DNA of 6,530 bases from Mycobacterium sp. (GTDB lineage Bacteria; Actinomycetota; Actinomycetes; Mycobacteriales; Mycobacteriaceae), in contig JAFAQO010000570.1 in NCBI GenBank assembly GCA_019246375.1, positions 1 to 6,530 of the forward strand, in the 5' to 3' direction. The notes under the pieces were generated by a model that saw only the letters and a list, made by a program, of their open reading frames with translations, had not been told where the DNA came from and ran no database searches. The position numbers were made by a program, and so were the translations under genes. This document shows positions 5,014-6,530 of the stretch, piece by piece (the stretch's first letter is position 1; the number at the start of each line of letters is the position of its first letter).

Positions 5014-6530
5014 CTAGAACGTGTTAACCAACCTCTGCTCTTCGACCATGTGGCGAGACATTGTGTAGTGGTGGTAATGCATCGCGCACTTGATCACGCA
5101 GATAAACAACACGCTCGGATCCGGCCGCCGGCGAAGCATCGTCGTCATCCGACGGCGATAGACCTGACGCAACTCCGGTTCGGGAACGTTGCGCATCAGC
5201 CGTAGAAACAGACCGATCGCTCGCAGGGCATCGAACGACTGCGACTTCCATTTCCTCCACCGATGTCGGCGCCAGTAGGCCCTGCGAGTCCGGGCGAAGT
5301 TGAATTGGCGCGTCAGATAAAGATTTTCGAGTCGGTCGAAGTAGAAGTCGGCATCGTACAACTCCCGCATCAGCCCGATGTACCCCTCGCGCAACTCGTC
5401 ACGGGTCATGCCGAGCGGAATGACATTGGTGCCGAACGCCTGTGAGTCGTCGAGATCGAGGCGGCCTTCGTTCTTCAAACGAGAGTAGAGCGGCGTCTTC
5501 GGGATGGCCGCAAGCATGCCAACCATCGCGTGCATGATGTCGGTCTGACGCATGAACTCGTGCTGGGCCTTAAAGACCCGGGCATCGTCGTGGTCAAAAC
5601 CGACGATCATGCCGCACCACACTTCGAGGCCGGAATCTTGCACTTTGCGGACGCGATCGACGATCGTGCCGCCTTTTCGGACGTTTTGATACTTCTTTGT
5701 CTCCCTCAGCGATTCTTCGTTCGGGCTCTCGATGCCGATGAAGACGGTCTGGATATTGGCTGCGTCCATCAACTGCATCAGTTCATCATCTTCGGAAAGG
5801 TTGAGCGACGCCTCGGTGAAGAACGTGAATGGGTACCCCTCGGCGGCTTGCCACGCGGCGATGTCGCGCAGCAACTTCTTCACCGCGACCTTGTTGCCAA
5901 TCAGGTTGTCGTCGACAATGAATGCGATTTCCAGGTGCTGCTTACGCATCGCCTCCAACTCGGCGATCACCTGCGCGCTCGTCTTCAGCCTCGGTCTGCG
6001 ACCGAATATGACGATGATGTCGCAAAACTCGCACTGGAACGGACAACCGCGGGAGAACTGAATGCTGCCGAACAGATAGTCCTTGACCTTGAGCAGGTCG
6101 TACCGTGGCACCGGCACGCGAGTCATGTCGGTCGGCTCGAGTTGCTCGTAACGGCGCTGATGTCGCCCCTGGACCCACTCTGCAAGAAACTGCGGCCAAG
6201 TCGTTTCCGCTTCGCCAATGAAGACCACATCGGCCAGACCTTCGAAGTAATCTTCCTGGACACTGACCCACGGACCGCCGACGACGGTGAACACACCGCG
6301 GGCTTTGAGTTCGCGGAGGATCTCGCGCATGCGCTCGCGCTGGACGATCATTCCGGTGAGCCCCACGATGTCGGCCAGCGCCACACGGTCGTAGTCGATC
6401 GGCTCGACGTTCTCGTCGACGATCGTCAAGCGATGCTCCTCAGGGGTCAGCGCGGCGATCAGCGGCAGGCAGGCGGTCGGTAGATTGCACTTCTTGCCAA
6501 GCAGCGGAAGTGCGTGTTCGAGACCCCAGT
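5014..6530 (-). CDS. B12-binding-domain radical SAM protein, DUF4070/HpnP-like (5' end outside window)
   Basis: About 504 residues are visible; the frame stays open through the right edge (GLEHALPLLGKKCNLPTACL, then PEEH), so the TTG at 6429 is not the start and only the first few dozen residues are probably missing. Numbered from 6429, the N-terminal cobalamin-binding-like domain has IVDENVEPIDYD, VGLTGMIVQRERM, FTVVGGPWVS and FIGEAETTWPQF. The radical SAM core has the Cx3Cx2C cluster in SRGCPFQCEFCD (Cys129, 133, 136; codons at 6043-6045, 6031-6033, 6022-6024). Then come IVDDNLIGNK, TEASLNLSEDDELM, FIGIESPNEESLRETKK and WCGMIVGFD, all characteristic of the group that includes hopanoid C-2 methylase HpnP and DUF4070 proteins. 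Proteins with this architecture use a [4Fe-4S] cluster, SAM and often cobalamin, frequently for methylation of unactivated carbon. The basic C-terminal part (after residue 365) is rich in Arg, Tyr and Trp. The substrate cannot be deduced, and no hopanoid genes are in view. Confidence 0.93.
   Translation of the reverse strand, partial: WGLEHALPLLGKKCNLPTACLPLIAALTPEEHRLTIVDENVEPIDYDRVALADIVGLTGMIVQRERMREILRELKARGVFTVVGGPWVSVQEDYFEGLADVVFIGEAETTWPQFLAEWVQGRHQRRYEQLEPTDMTRVPVPRYDLLKVKDYLFGSIQFSRGCPFQCEFCDIIVIFGRRPRLKTSAQVIAELEAMRKQHLEIAFIVDDNLIGNKVAVKKLLRDIAAWQAAEGYPFTFFTEASLNLSEDDELMQLMDAANIQTVFIGIESPNEESLRETKKYQNVRKGGTIVDRVRKVQDSGLEVWCGMIVGFDHDDARVFKAQHEFMRQTDIMHAMVGMLAAIPKTPLYSRLKNEGRLDLDDSQAFGTNVIPLGMTRDELREGYIGLMRELYDADFYFDRLENLYLTRQFNFARTRRAYWRRHRWRKWKSQSFDALRAIGLFLRLMRNVPEPELRQVYRRRMTTMLRRRPDPSVLFICVIKCAMHYHHYTMSRHMVEEQRLVNTF

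Noticed and set aside
5530..6483. Long plus-strand open frame (317 codons) opposite the radical SAM gene
   Set aside because: It is the antisense shadow of a strongly conserved gene. Its His/Asp/Leu-rich peptide has no known domain, and the minus strand carries all family motifs.

Overview
The window is GC-rich and looks actinobacterial. The coding style, and a glucose-6-phosphate dehydrogenase that closely resembles the mycobacterial Zwf1 type, suggest a Mycobacterium or a near relative. This is judged by eye, without a database search. Three genes look healthy: the C-terminal part of zwf (+, entering from the left edge), an amidase-signature enzyme (-), and most of a B12-binding-type radical SAM protein (-, leaving through the right edge). 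Between them lies decayed or rearranged DNA.

Left part (1-1543). zwf runs to 869. Its stop is overlapped by a short fragment that reads as the C-terminal region of a transketolase, another pentose-phosphate enzyme, so a sugar-phosphate gene cluster has probably been truncated here. On the opposite strand follows a broken MmgE/PrpD-family gene: two pieces of the family in different frames, with the stretch that should join them missing.

Middle (1544-2081). About 440 bases carry no recognisable gene but do hold DNA structure: an imperfect inverted repeat, a perfect tandem pair of an 11-bp repeat, a 7-bp hairpin, and then the 3' half of a tRNA-Thr(UGU), from anticodon arm to discriminator base, without a matching 5' half. 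A partial tRNA with short direct repeats about 100 bp inside it resembles an attachment site of a tyrosine-recombinase element. If so, the element or its remnant lies to the left and the amidase flank to the right. No integrase gene is visible.

Right part (2082-6530). The amidase has a complete Lys-Ser-Ser catalytic triad. A 46-codon ORF upstream ends in a 4-base ATGA overlap with the amidase start. Further upstream on the same strand is an unrecognised winged-helix-type gene. It has a good Shine-Dalgarno sequence but a CTT where the start codon should be, and an apparent frameshift near its C terminus. A 13-bp-arm inverted repeat covers its ribosome-binding site. Upstream again is an unrecognised 54-codon ORF. 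About 400 bases without a convincing gene precede the radical SAM gene.

The intact enzymes show no clear common pathway. The window is best read as a mosaic of two or three chromosomal genes around degraded, possibly island-derived DNA.
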